Of a stretch of 64,000 nucleotides of DNA, positions 42,229-50,446 are shown in pieces. The notes beneath the pieces are model-generated. The model was not told the origin of the DNA. It saw only the letters and a list, made by a program, of their open reading frames with translations, and did no database searches. The translations under genes and the position numbers were made by a program. Position 1 is the first letter of the stretch. Each line of letters opens with the position of its first letter. Source of the stretch: Anaerolineales bacterium (GTDB lineage: Bacteria; Chloroflexota; Anaerolineae; Anaerolineales; Villigracilaceae); the NCBI GenBank assembly GCA_020060625.1, contig JAGUZU010000106.1, positions 1 through 64,000 of the forward strand, read 5' to 3'.

Positions 42229-43800
42229 TTATTCTCCGCGCGGATTGATAAGGTGTTGTCTGGCATGCAGGATGCCGTTTTGCGCCTTGCGGCTGTCTTT
42301 GTCATTTTCGTCACCCTGCTGCTCATCGACCAGTTGCTCCAGAACGCCGATGAACCGCAGGGCGATTACGTATCGCGGCAGGTTTTCATGCAATGCCCGT
42401 GTTTGCTGTAATCCCTCCGCGATGGCTGTGAGCAGGGCGGAGTGGGCATACGCGCGCGCCTCCTGCTGGATGCGTTCCGCCTCGGCTTTTCCATTTTCGA
42501 GTGCAATGGATCGCTTTTTCTCCCATTCCAAAGTCCACGCATCCAGTTGACGGTTGACGATCTCGTCTTCCTTATCGGTTTTATTCCCGCTGTTGAAGGA
42601 GAAATCAAACGCTTTTGCGTTGATCAGGCGGATGCCCATTTTGCGGAGGGGTAGATCCAACTGGTTCCTCATTACATTTGCAATTTCCTCTGCCGCGCTG
42701 CCTTCTGCAAATACGCGCGCCCTCCATAATTCCTCGATGGAACGCTCGGAAAGTGTTTCACGAGCCGCCTCCTCCGCCATCGCGAGAACCCGGTCATCCC
42801 AACGAACGGTGATCTCTTCGCTTTTCTCTGGCGTTTTTTTGCTTCTGAAACTCAATGCTGCCTTGACGCGCGCGTATGAATACGGAAAGATTCCATCGAG
42901 GTTTTTATCCGGTTCCCTGCCCTGGAATATATTGGCGCGGCGATACTCATGATATTGTTCCCGCGTCCAGGTTTCTTCATCAACCCGGAACGAAACCGAG
43001 ACTTGCGCCTCCAACGGGATGCCCTCGCGGGAGATCGCCTTGATGAAGGATGTTCGCGTTCGAGACCGGAGATCCACCAACTCAAACGGTTGTGAGTCTT
43101 TATCGATATAGAACGCGCCGGGCCCATGGACGCTGAAATCGGCGCCTTTCAACACGCCCGCTGCCTGATGCGGGTACGTCCATACCAGGCTTTTGACGGC
43201 TTTCAAACCTTGTCCGCCGTCGATGCGTTTCTCCGGCTCGTACGCCGTGCCGGATGGCGACTTCCAAATCGGCGGCTGGATGCCCCAAAGGTAGGCAAGG
43301 AATAGCATAACCCGGTTCAGCGCTTCCGCGCCCCCTCTCTGGCTGGAAGCGGGAACGACCGCCAGCGCAACATAATATGCCGTAAGATACCAGGCAAACA
43401 GGATGGGCAGTGAGACCATGAACATACCCATCCAGCCGTCAATCACCCAGCCGAAAAGAAAGAGCAGATACGTCCCTGTGAAGGTAACGGCTCCGCGCCA
43501 TTCGGCGTGTTTCCTTCCAATGAATACCGCCAGTCCAGCCGCCAGGATGATTGACCAACGAAGAGATTCGGCGAGGAAATTCTGTTTGGATAGGTCTTCC
43601 AGAAAATAGGGAAGCCAGAGGAATACGATACCGCCCAATACGAGAACTTCGAGCATGAATAAAATTGACAGGAAGATCGCATTAGTGATACTGTATTCTT
43701 TTAGAATCTTGAAGGAGTATCTGGCGACAAGAAACATCAATGCAAGGGCGAAAATCCCTGTCATGCAAGCGCCGATGGAACCGTTGAGCGTGTCTGTCAT
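42229..43800 (-). CDS. SPFH/band-7-like membrane protein A with five to six N-terminal helices
   Basis: 523 residues. Residues 10-185 hold five to six membrane helices, more than in the other three. The SPFH part follows: 'GADFSVHGPGAFYIDKDSQPF', 'ISREGIPLEAQVSVSFRVD', 'LSERSIEELWRA', 'LRKMGIRLINAKAFDF', then a charged helix 'NGKAEAERIQQEARAYAHSALL', very typical of flotillin/prohibitin C-termini. Start at 43800 chosen because GGGAGG precedes it at a usable distance; a start 18 bases upstream lacks an RBS. First gene of the operon behind a strong promoter. Confidence 0.75.
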   Translation of the reverse strand: MTDTLNGSIGACMTGIFALALMFLVARYSFKILKEYSITNAIFLSILFMLEVLVLGGIVFLWLPYFLEDLSKQNFLAESLRWSIILAAGLAVFIGRKHAEWRGAVTFTGTYLLFLFGWVIDGWMGMFMVSLPILFAWYLTAYYVALAVVPASSQRGGAEALNRVMLFLAYLWGIQPPIWKSPSGTAYEPEKRIDGGQGLKAVKSLVWTYPHQAAGVLKGADFSVHGPGAFYIDKDSQPFELVDLRSRTRTSFIKAISREGIPLEAQVSVSFRVDEETWTREQYHEYRRANIFQGREPDKNLDGIFPYSYARVKAALSFRSKKTPEKSEEITVRWDDRVLAMAEEAARETLSERSIEELWRARVFAEGSAAEEIANVMRNQLDLPLRKMGIRLINAKAFDFSFNSGNKTDKEDEIVNRQLDAWTLEWEKKRSIALENGKAEAERIQQEARAYAHSALLTAIAEGLQQTRALHENLPRYVIALRFIGVLEQLVDEQQGDENDKDSRKAQNGILHARQHLINPRGE

Positions 43801-43833
43801 TTCAAAAACGCCTCCCATTCATTGACCGCCTTT

Positions 43834-43881
43834 TTGCAAGTAGACAAAAACAGTATATACTTTTCCAAAACCCTTTGTCAA
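43834..43881. promoter_or_regulatory. Overlapping divergent promoters around a palindromic AGTATATACT
   Basis: Minus strand: TTGACA (43876-43881), 18-base spacer, TATACT (43852-43857) for the SPFH operon. Plus strand: TTGCAA (43834-43839), 16-base spacer, TATACT (43856-43861) for the PHP gene. The two -10 boxes overlap within a perfect 10-base palindrome, so the promoters should exclude each other. Confidence 0.6.
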
Positions 43882-43892
43882 GAACGAAAACC

Positions 43893-44567
43893 ATGCTCAC
43901 CCTCGAATTTCACTGCCACACCAGCGCTTCCAAAGATTCCCTGACCCGCCCGGAGGATTTGATTGAAACCGCGCGGCGCAAGGGATTGGATCGTGTCGTC
44001 GTCACCGATCACAACTCGATTGGGGGCGCGCTGGCGGCTCGACGCCTCGACCCGGAGCTGGTCATTGTGGGGGAGGAGATCATGACGACGAAAGGTGAAA
44101 TCCTTGCGGCGTTTGTGCAGGAGGAGATTCCGGCTGGGTTGACACCCGAAGAAACCATCAGGCGGCTGAAGGGTCAGGGAGCGTTTATCAGCGTGTCGCA
44201 TCCGTTCGATACGATGCGAAAGGGCGGATGGGTAGAGAGAGACCTGCTGGAAATCATCCCCCACGTGGATGCGATTGAAGTCTTCAACTCGCGCTGCATG
44301 GATCCGCGCTTCAATCACCGGGCGCGGGCGTTTGCGGAGAAACACAACCTCGCCGGGACAGCCGGCTCGGATGCACACGGTTTAATCGAGCTGGGAAAAG
44401 CCGTCATGGCGCTGGAGCAGTTTGAAGGTCCGGAGGGGATGCGGCAGGTCATCCGCACGGCGAGATTCAAGACGAAGTTATCCCCCTGGTGGGTGCATTT
44501 GATCTCGCGTTATGCGTCCATGCGGAAGAAGATGGGGAGTTTTGATTACAGCCAACCCAAAGGATAA
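43893..44567 (+). CDS. PHP-domain metal-dependent phosphoesterase
   Basis: 224 residues. PHP motif I EFHCHTSASKDS (residues 5-16), motif II VTDHNSIGG, motif III SVSHPFDTMRKGG, motif IV GSDAHGLIELG; the metal ligands are all present. Such stand-alone PHP proteins hydrolyse nucleotides or phosphosugars. The start at 43893 gives the conserved MLTLEFHCH. It shares its promoter region with the divergent SPFH operon, so a link is possible. Confidence 0.87.
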   Translation: MLTLEFHCHTSASKDSLTRPEDLIETARRKGLDRVVVTDHNSIGGALAARRLDPELVIVGEEIMTTKGEILAAFVQEEIPAGLTPEETIRRLKGQGAFISVSHPFDTMRKGGWVERDLLEIIPHVDAIEVFNSRCMDPRFNHRARAFAEKHNLAGTAGSDAHGLIELGKAVMALEQFEGPEGMRQVIRTARFKTKLSPWWVHLISRYASMRKKMGSFDYSQPKG

Positions 44568-44572
44568 AAAAG

Positions 44573-44602
44573 AACCCCCGTCCCAAAAAGGGACGAGGGT
44601 TT
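44573..44602. terminator. Terminator between convergent genes
   Basis: AACCCCCGTCCC and GGGACGAGGGTT with an AAAAA loop; A-rich on one side, T-rich on the other. Confidence 0.85.
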
Positions 44603-44620
44603 GGCGCGGTGTTTCTGTGG

Positions 44621-44881
44621 TTATGCGTGTTCGACGCGCGGCTTGGCTATGTTGACTTTGAGGTCATTGCCGCCCAGGGAATGGGCGTTGAACATGCTGA
44701 TCGCCTTGTCGGCTTCGGCTTGGTCGGGCATGGAGACAAATGCAAAGCCCTTCGAGATGCCCGATCCCTTGTCCATGACCAAGTCCACGGCTGAGACGGT
44801 TCCGGCGGTTGAGAACAGGGTCTTGATTTCATCCTGTGTGGTGGCCTTGTTGAGGTTGCCGACGTAAATTCGAATATCCAT
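44621..44881 (-). CDS. Single-RRM RNA-binding protein
   Basis: 86 residues. RNP2 IYVGNL (residues 5-10) and RNP1 KGFAFVSM (about 44-51) are complete. These small RRM proteins (Rbp family of cyanobacteria and relatives) bind RNA, often upon cold or stress. Shine-Dalgarno GGAGAAAG. Its leader holds a terminator-like hairpin. Confidence 0.93.
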   Translation of the reverse strand: MDIRIYVGNLNKATTQDEIKTLFSTAGTVSAVDLVMDKGSGISKGFAFVSMPDQAEADKAISMFNAHSLGGNDLKVNIAKPRVEHA

Positions 44882-44913
44882 TTTATTACTGCTTTCTCCA
44901 GCATGGCTGGAAC

Positions 44914-44950
44914 AAAAAAGACCGCCACCCTACAAAAAGGGTCGGCGGTC
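44914..44950 (-). terminator. Terminator-like hairpin in the RRM gene leader (attenuator candidate)
   Basis: On the minus strand GACCGCCGACCC ... GGGTGGCGGTC followed by T6, 33 bases before the RRM start codon. No other minus-strand gene lies upstream for it to terminate, so it probably controls the RRM mRNA itself. Confidence 0.6.
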
Positions 44951-45088
44951 AAGGTGCGACTGATGGATCCAATTTATTGCCCTTTCAGTGTAACACACAT
45001 TCCTCCCGCAGGCGGGGCAACATTTTATTCAATAACACCCCGCAGCACAGGAATTCCGAGGGATAATTGGAAAACGACGTTTGTCTAT

Positions 45089-45117
45089 TTGACATCCTCT
45101 CCCTCTTCTGCTAAACT
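45089..45117 (+). promoter_or_regulatory. Promoter of the 8-oxoguanine deaminase gene
   Basis: TTGACA (45089-45094), 17-base spacer, TAAACT (45112-45117). A TATAAT follows at 45117-45122 and could serve as an alternative -10. Confidence 0.55.
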
Positions 45118-45175
45118 ATAATTTGTCAGACAAATTCACCAAAGACAGTCCACTAATTGCTTACGGCTATTTCAA

Positions 45176-46579
45176 ATGGCAACCCTCCTCATCAAAAACG
45201 CATACATTGCCACCATGGATGACCATCAGCGGGAGATTCCCGAGGGTGGTCTTTTTATTCGCGACGGCTTCATCGAGCAGGTTGACGAGACAAATAAACT
45301 CCCGCCCACTGCCGACGAAGTCCTCGACCTCAAAGGTCATGTCCTTCTGCCGGGGCTGGTCAACACGCATCATCACTTTTACCAAACCCTCACACGCGCC
45401 GTTCCCGCCGCGCAGGATGCCAATCTCTTCAACTGGCTCAAAACGCTCTATCCCATTTGGGCAAAAATCCAACCCGAAGACATTTTTATTTCGACTCAAA
45501 CCGCTCTATCGGAACTCGCTTTATCGGGATGTACCACCGCGTCGGACCATCTCTACCTCTTCCCGAACGCCTCGAAACTTGACGATGAAATTGATGCCGC
45601 TCTCGAAGTTGGTCTGCGTCTGCAAGCGTCTCGCGGCTCGATGAGCCTCGGCGAATCCAAAGGCGGGCTTCCGCCCGACAGCGTGGTGGATACCGAAGAG
45701 AACATCCTCAAAGACTCGCAGCGTCTCATCGAAAAATATCACGATGCCAACCCCGGCGCGATGACGCAAATTGTCCTTGCGCCCTGCTCGCCCTTCAGCG
45801 TCACCTCAGACTTGATGAAGCAGTCTGCGAAGTTGGCGCGTGAATACGGTGTCCATTTGCATACCCATCTTGCAGAGACCGAAGACGAAGAGCAATTCTG
45901 TATGCAGATGTTCGGTCATCGCCCCGTCGGTTATATGCAGGAAGTGGACTGGATGGGGGATGACGTCTGGTTTGCGCACACGGTCTGGGTCAATGACGAG
46001 GAAATCAAAGCCTTTGCCAAACATAACTGCGGCGTGGCGCATTGCCCGTCGTCGAACATGCGGTTGGCGTCAGGAATCGCTCCGGTCAGGGAATACCGGT
46101 CAGCAGGCGTGAACGTAGGGTTGGGCGTGGACGGTTCCGCTTCCAACGACGGCTCGCATCTGCTGGCGGAAGTCCGCAATGCCATGCTGGTCTCGCGTGT
46201 CAAAGAAGGACTGACGGGCTTTTCCGCTTCCCCCTCTCCCTCTGGGGGAGGGCAGGGTGGGGGCGAACGAAAATTGATGACAGCCCGCGAAGCGTTGTAT
46301 CTCGGCACCCGCGGCGGCGCAGCCGTTTTAGGTCGAAACGATATTGGAAGTTTGGAGAGTGGAAAGTGCGCCGATTTTTTCGCCGTGAATTTGAACCGGC
46401 TCGAATTCACAGGCGCGCATGATCCCGTTTCGGCAATTGTTTTCGGACAGTCCGTCAATGTGGATTACACGGTTGTAAATGGGAAGTTTATCGTCAAGGA
46501 CGGTCGGCTTGTGACGGTGGACAAACACAAGTTGATCGAAAAACATAATCAGGCGGCAAGACGTTTGCTGACTGGATAG
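45176..46579 (+). CDS. 8-oxoguanine deaminase-like amidohydrolase with a repeat-derived insertion
   Basis: 467 residues of the TRZ/ATZ amidohydrolase family. Metal site NTHHHFYQTLTRAVPAAQDA (residues 62-81), SGCTTASDHLYLFP, 'RGSMSLGESKGGLPPDSVV', APCSPFSVT, THLAETEDE and GVDGSASNDGSHLL agree with characterised 8-oxoguanine deaminases (8-oxoguanine to uric acid and ammonia). A REP-like palindrome (46230-46264) is read in frame as SPSPSGGGQGGGE at about residues 352-364, between two conserved blocks. It begins the purine-linked region. No clear Shine-Dalgarno at the ATG. Confidence 0.87.
   Translation: MATLLIKNAYIATMDDHQREIPEGGLFIRDGFIEQVDETNKLPPTADEVLDLKGHVLLPGLVNTHHHFYQTLTRAVPAAQDANLFNWLKTLYPIWAKIQPEDIFISTQTALSELALSGCTTASDHLYLFPNASKLDDEIDAALEVGLRLQASRGSMSLGESKGGLPPDSVVDTEENILKDSQRLIEKYHDANPGAMTQIVLAPCSPFSVTSDLMKQSAKLAREYGVHLHTHLAETEDEEQFCMQMFGHRPVGYMQEVDWMGDDVWFAHTVWVNDEEIKAFAKHNCGVAHCPSSNMRLASGIAPVREYRSAGVNVGLGVDGSASNDGSHLLAEVRNAMLVSRVKEGLTGFSASPSPSGGGQGGGERKLMTAREALYLGTRGGAAVLGRNDIGSLESGKCADFFAVNLNRLEFTGAHDPVSAIVFGQSVNVDYTVVNGKFIVKDGRLVTVDKHKLIEKHNQAARRLLTG
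46230..46264. repeat. REP-like palindrome inside a coding frame
   Basis: CCCCCTCTCCCTCTGGGGGA followed by GGGCAGGGTGGGGGC; same family as 10454-10487, here translated within the 8-oxoguanine deaminase. Confidence 0.8.
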
Positions 46580-46592
46580 AGGTCTTTCACTT

Positions 46593-46931
46593 ATGAATTT
46601 CTTTACCATCTTGATGTTGTCCCTTTCCACGGGGATTCCGGGTTTTGTGGTTGGAGGGTTGGCGCTGACGTTGATCCTGCTTGCTTTGATTCGCAGGGAT
46701 ACGACAATGATGATCATTGCGGCTTTCCTGCTCGTTCCGTTGGCGTACACTCTTGGGGCATGGTGGGGACTTCTTGTGGTGGTGCGGTTGATGCCGCTCT
46801 TTCCCCTGCTTTCCGTCATTGCCATCAGCCGCGAAGATACCCTGCTTGCATGGCTCCTGCCGCTTCCATCCGTTGGGTATCTGGTTTATTATCTCTTCCG
46901 GCTTGTGGCTTCCGATTTTAGCGGCGTTTGA
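46593..46931 (+). CDS. Small membrane protein of unknown function
   Basis: 112 residues, nearly all hydrophobic with three to four helices (first about 13-33). Starts 13 bases after the deaminase stop without a strong Shine-Dalgarno. No family recognised. Confidence 0.55.
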   Translation: MNFFTILMLSLSTGIPGFVVGGLALTLILLALIRRDTTMMIIAAFLLVPLAYTLGAWWGLLVVVRLMPLFPLLSVIAISREDTLLAWLLPLPSVGYLVYYLFRLVASDFSGV

Positions 46932-46990
46932 TCTCCTTGATGACAGGCTTGCCGGTTCCGTTTGTTTTTGCGCCAAAAGGGAATTTCCCG

Positions 46991-48553
46991 ATGAAACATT
47001 TGCAAAGAGAGACTGCAATCGTCGTTTATCCCCTGCTGATTTTTTATGTGCTGCTGGTCGTTCGCAGCGCGTGGATTTCGGATGATGGGATGATCACCTT
47101 CCGCGTGGTGGAGAATTTTTTGGCGGGTTATGGGCTGGGCTACAATCCGTTTGTCCGCGTGCAGGTCTTCACTCACCCGTTGTGGATGTTTGTGATTTCG
47201 CTCCCGTATTTTGTGGCGGGCTTGTTCGTTTCCAGCGCGCCGAACGCGCTCTTTTACATCATGGTATTCCTGTCGGTTTTGTTTTCCCTTCTGGCGGTCT
47301 TTTTGCTGTTGTCCAGGATTTCCAAACCCGGGCTCCTGCCGTTGGGATTGGCGGTATTGATGCTGAGCCTTTCCAACGGATTCATTGATTTTTCGACTTC
47401 GGGAATGGAGAATCCGTTAACCCATTTCCTTCTTGCTGTCTTTGTCGTTGCATATCTGGCGGAAAACCCGAACCTTTTCCTTTTATCCCTCCTTTCATCG
47501 TTGATTATGTTGAACCGGGCGGACTCTCTTGTCCTGGTTGCGCCCGCGCTTGCGTATGCCTGGTGGACTTCTGCCCAGCGTAAAAGCAATCTCGTGAAAA
47601 TATTTGTGGGTCTTATCCCGATGCTGTTATGGGAATTGTTTTCCCTGTTCTATTTCGGGTTTCCCTTCCCGAATACGGCGTATGCCAAGTTGAACACGGG
47701 AGTTTCCGGCGTTTCGCTGGCGTTGCAGGGATTCGATTACTTCCTGAATTCGATCAACTGGGACCCGATTGTCTTTTTCTCCATTGGGCTGGCAGGCGTC
47801 ACGCTATTCTTTGAAAGGAACGGGAAATTTATTTTTCTGTTCGCCGGGGTGCTGCTTTATCTGGCGTATATTGTAAAGATCGGCGGCGACTTTATGGCGG
47901 GCAGATTCCTGACCGCGCCCCTGTTTTTATCCACAGCGATTATTTCGAATCAACTCGCTGCAAAGCGGAGCCAGTTGGTCGGTTTGGGCGTCGCGATCCT
48001 TTTGGGCGCGTTTTCCCTGCGGTCACCGCTTTGGGCGTCGAACATGGTGCTGTATCTGCCCACGTACCCCATCAGCGATCACAACCGCATATCCGATCAG
48101 AGGCTGCATTATTTTGGAAACGACAACAAGGGTCAATACAATAGTTTTGTCGAAAATGGGTTTTTGAATCCAGAATTGGGATCGGAATTCGCCGGGGGCG
48201 AGTGGCATTTCACCGGTTTTCGCCAGGTCTATGTTGCTGACGCGCTGGGCAAGCCTGGGTATAAAAAAGGTCCAAATATTTATGTGATAGATAATTTCGC
48301 CCTGTCCGATCCCCTGCTGGCGCGGCTGCCTGCCGCGGAATGGTCCATCGGGCATTTTCGCCGCGACGTGCCCGACGGCTATCTTGAGACCCTGGAAACA
48401 GGCGAAAACCGGATCGCCGACCCGGATCTATCGCTTTATTATTCCAAATTGCAGTTTGTCGTCGCCGGACCGTTGAACGATTGGGATCGCATCGTCGAAA
48501 TATGGAAGTTCAATACGGGTCAATACGATTATCTGTTGGAAGCATACAAATAA
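46991..48553 (+). CDS. GT-C-type membrane glycosyltransferase-like protein
   Basis: 520 residues with about ten membrane helices. Near the N-terminus the first loop carries an Asp pair in SAWISDDGMITFRVVENFLAG, followed by GYGLGYNPFVRVQVFTHPLW, the pattern of GT-C (ArnT/Pmt-like) enzymes whose loop acidic residue is catalytic. The C-terminal 150 residues are soluble and extracytoplasmic. Likely transfers a sugar from a lipid carrier. Start 46991 chosen after AAGGGA. Confidence 0.75.
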   Translation: MKHLQRETAIVVYPLLIFYVLLVVRSAWISDDGMITFRVVENFLAGYGLGYNPFVRVQVFTHPLWMFVISLPYFVAGLFVSSAPNALFYIMVFLSVLFSLLAVFLLLSRISKPGLLPLGLAVLMLSLSNGFIDFSTSGMENPLTHFLLAVFVVAYLAENPNLFLLSLLSSLIMLNRADSLVLVAPALAYAWWTSAQRKSNLVKIFVGLIPMLLWELFSLFYFGFPFPNTAYAKLNTGVSGVSLALQGFDYFLNSINWDPIVFFSIGLAGVTLFFERNGKFIFLFAGVLLYLAYIVKIGGDFMAGRFLTAPLFLSTAIISNQLAAKRSQLVGLGVAILLGAFSLRSPLWASNMVLYLPTYPISDHNRISDQRLHYFGNDNKGQYNSFVENGFLNPELGSEFAGGEWHFTGFRQVYVADALGKPGYKKGPNIYVIDNFALSDPLLARLPAAEWSIGHFRRDVPDGYLETLETGENRIADPDLSLYYSKLQFVVAGPLNDWDRIVEIWKFNTGQYDYLLEAYK

Positions 48554-48582
48554 CGCCTGTCGTAGAATAGGAGATTTTATCC

Positions 48583-50373
48583 ATGACACCTTCCACAAAA
48601 CTGAATGCCGCCCTCATTGATGTTGCCATGGGGCGCGCCTCTGCCGACCTCGTCATTCGCGGCGGGAAATGGGTAAGCGTGCAATCCGGTGAGATCATCC
48701 CGAACACCGATGTCGCCATTGTGCAGGGACGCATCGCCTTTGTTGGGCGGGATGCGAGCCACACGATTGGCAAAAAGACGAAGATCGTCGAGGCGAAGGG
48801 ACGCTTCCTCGTTCCCGGCTTGCTGGATGCGCACATGCACGTTGAATCGGGCATGGTCACAGTGACGGAGTTCGTCCGCGCGGTGGCGGTTCGCGGCACG
48901 ACGGGCATGTTCATCGACCCGCATGAGATCGCCAATGTGTTCGGTCTCAAAGGCGTCAAGTTGATGGTGGATGAAGCGCGGAAACAACCCATTCACGTCT
49001 GGGTGCAGATGCCGTCGTGCGTGCCGTCCGCTCCTGGGCTGGAAACACCCGGCGCTTCGATCGGACCGAAGGAAATTACCGAAGCGATGACATGGAAGGG
49101 CATCATCGGTTTGGGCGAGATGATGAACTTTCCCGGTGTGTTTATGGGCGATAAAAAGATGCTGGATGAAATGTCGGCGACTCATGCGGCAGGCAAGGTC
49201 GTTGGCGGGCATTATGCTTCGCCCGATCTCGGACTGCCTTTCCACGGTTACGCGGCGGGCGGCGCGGAAGACGATCACGAAGGCACGCGCATGGATGACG
49301 CGATTGCGCGCGTGCGGCAGGGCATGAAACCGATGCTGCGATATGGCTCCGCCTGGTTCGACGTCGCCGCGCAGGTCAAAGCCATTACCGAAAAGAAACT
49401 GGATTCGCGCCGCTTCATCCTGTGTACGGATGATTCTCACGCCGAGACATTGACCCAGGAAGGACACATGGATCGCGTCCTGCGGCATGCCATCAGCGAA
49501 GGCTTGAACCCGATGACTGCCATTCAGATGATGACCATCAACACGGCGGAGCATTTCGGGATGAGCCGCGAGATGGGCATGATCGCGCCGGGTCGCTGGG
49601 GCGATGTTTTGCTGGCGGAAGACCTGATGAATTTCAGCGCGGATGTGGTCATTGCAAAGGGACAGGTGATTGCAGAGAAAGGCGAGTGGCAGGTCAAACT
49701 GCCGGTGGTGAAGTACCCGCAGTGGGTCAAGAAATCCATGAAGATGAAGAAAAAACTCACAGCAGAGGATTTTGTCCTTCGGACAAGAGCAGGCGACGGG
49801 GCGGAGGTCGAGGCGAATGTCATTGGCGTGATCGAGAATCAGGCGCCGACCCGTCATCTAAAGATGAAGGTCAAAGCCGAGGACGGCGAAGTCAAGGTGG
49901 ATATAAAACGCGACCTTGCAAAGATTGCGCTGGTCGAAAGACATCGCGCAACGGGAAAAGTTATTGTTGGGTTGACGAGCGGATTTGGCTTTACGCGCAA
50001 ATGCGCCGTCGGCTCGACGGTGGCGCACGACAGCCATCACATGATCGTGGCCGGCACGGATGAAGAAAGCATGGCGGTTGCCGCGAACGAACTGGCAAGG
50101 TGCGGCGGCGGTCAGGTGGTGGTGTTGGATGGCAAGGTGATCGGGCTGGTGGAGTTGCAGATTGCGGGTTTGATGTCCAATGAACGCGCGGATGTTGTGG
50201 CGAAAAAGGCTGGCACGGTGCTGGATGGTTTCAAAATGTGCGGCAGTGAATTGAATAACCCGAACATGCAGTTAAGCCTGCTGGCTTTGGTGGTCATCCC
50301 GGAGTTGAGAATTTCCGACAAGGGGCTTGTGGATGTGACGCAGTTCGATTTCATCCCGGTGTTGGAAGATTAA
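48583..50373 (+). CDS. ade: Adenine deaminase
   Basis: 596 residues, normal length. Metal motif GLLDAHMHVESGMVTVTEF (residues 82-100), 'RGTTGMFIDPHEIANVFG', GVHYASPD-like 'GGHYASPDLGLPFHGY', and 'CTDDSHAETL'. Converts adenine to hypoxanthine and ammonia with a binuclear metal centre. The Shine-Dalgarno is weak (AGGAGA at 48569). In the purine-linked region directly before a GntR regulator, which may control it. Confidence 0.95.
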   Translation: MTPSTKLNAALIDVAMGRASADLVIRGGKWVSVQSGEIIPNTDVAIVQGRIAFVGRDASHTIGKKTKIVEAKGRFLVPGLLDAHMHVESGMVTVTEFVRAVAVRGTTGMFIDPHEIANVFGLKGVKLMVDEARKQPIHVWVQMPSCVPSAPGLETPGASIGPKEITEAMTWKGIIGLGEMMNFPGVFMGDKKMLDEMSATHAAGKVVGGHYASPDLGLPFHGYAAGGAEDDHEGTRMDDAIARVRQGMKPMLRYGSAWFDVAAQVKAITEKKLDSRRFILCTDDSHAETLTQEGHMDRVLRHAISEGLNPMTAIQMMTINTAEHFGMSREMGMIAPGRWGDVLLAEDLMNFSADVVIAKGQVIAEKGEWQVKLPVVKYPQWVKKSMKMKKKLTAEDFVLRTRAGDGAEVEANVIGVIENQAPTRHLKMKVKAEDGEVKVDIKRDLAKIALVERHRATGKVIVGLTSGFGFTRKCAVGSTVAHDSHHMIVAGTDEESMAVAANELARCGGGQVVVLDGKVIGLVELQIAGLMSNERADVVAKKAGTVLDGFKMCGSELNNPNMQLSLLALVVIPELRISDKGLVDVTQFDFIPVLED

Positions 50374-50446
50374 TTAAACGCCGAGCCGCAGAGGTTCTGG
50401 GAGAAATCTCCGGGTTTCTGTGACTCAGCCGGCAAAGAGAGAAAAC

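Noticed and set aside
48577..49857. 426-codon open frame on the minus strand opposite adenine deaminase
   Set aside because: Pure antisense of a well-conserved gene; composition (His/Arg/Gln rich) is that of a complementary-frame shadow and there is no RBS.
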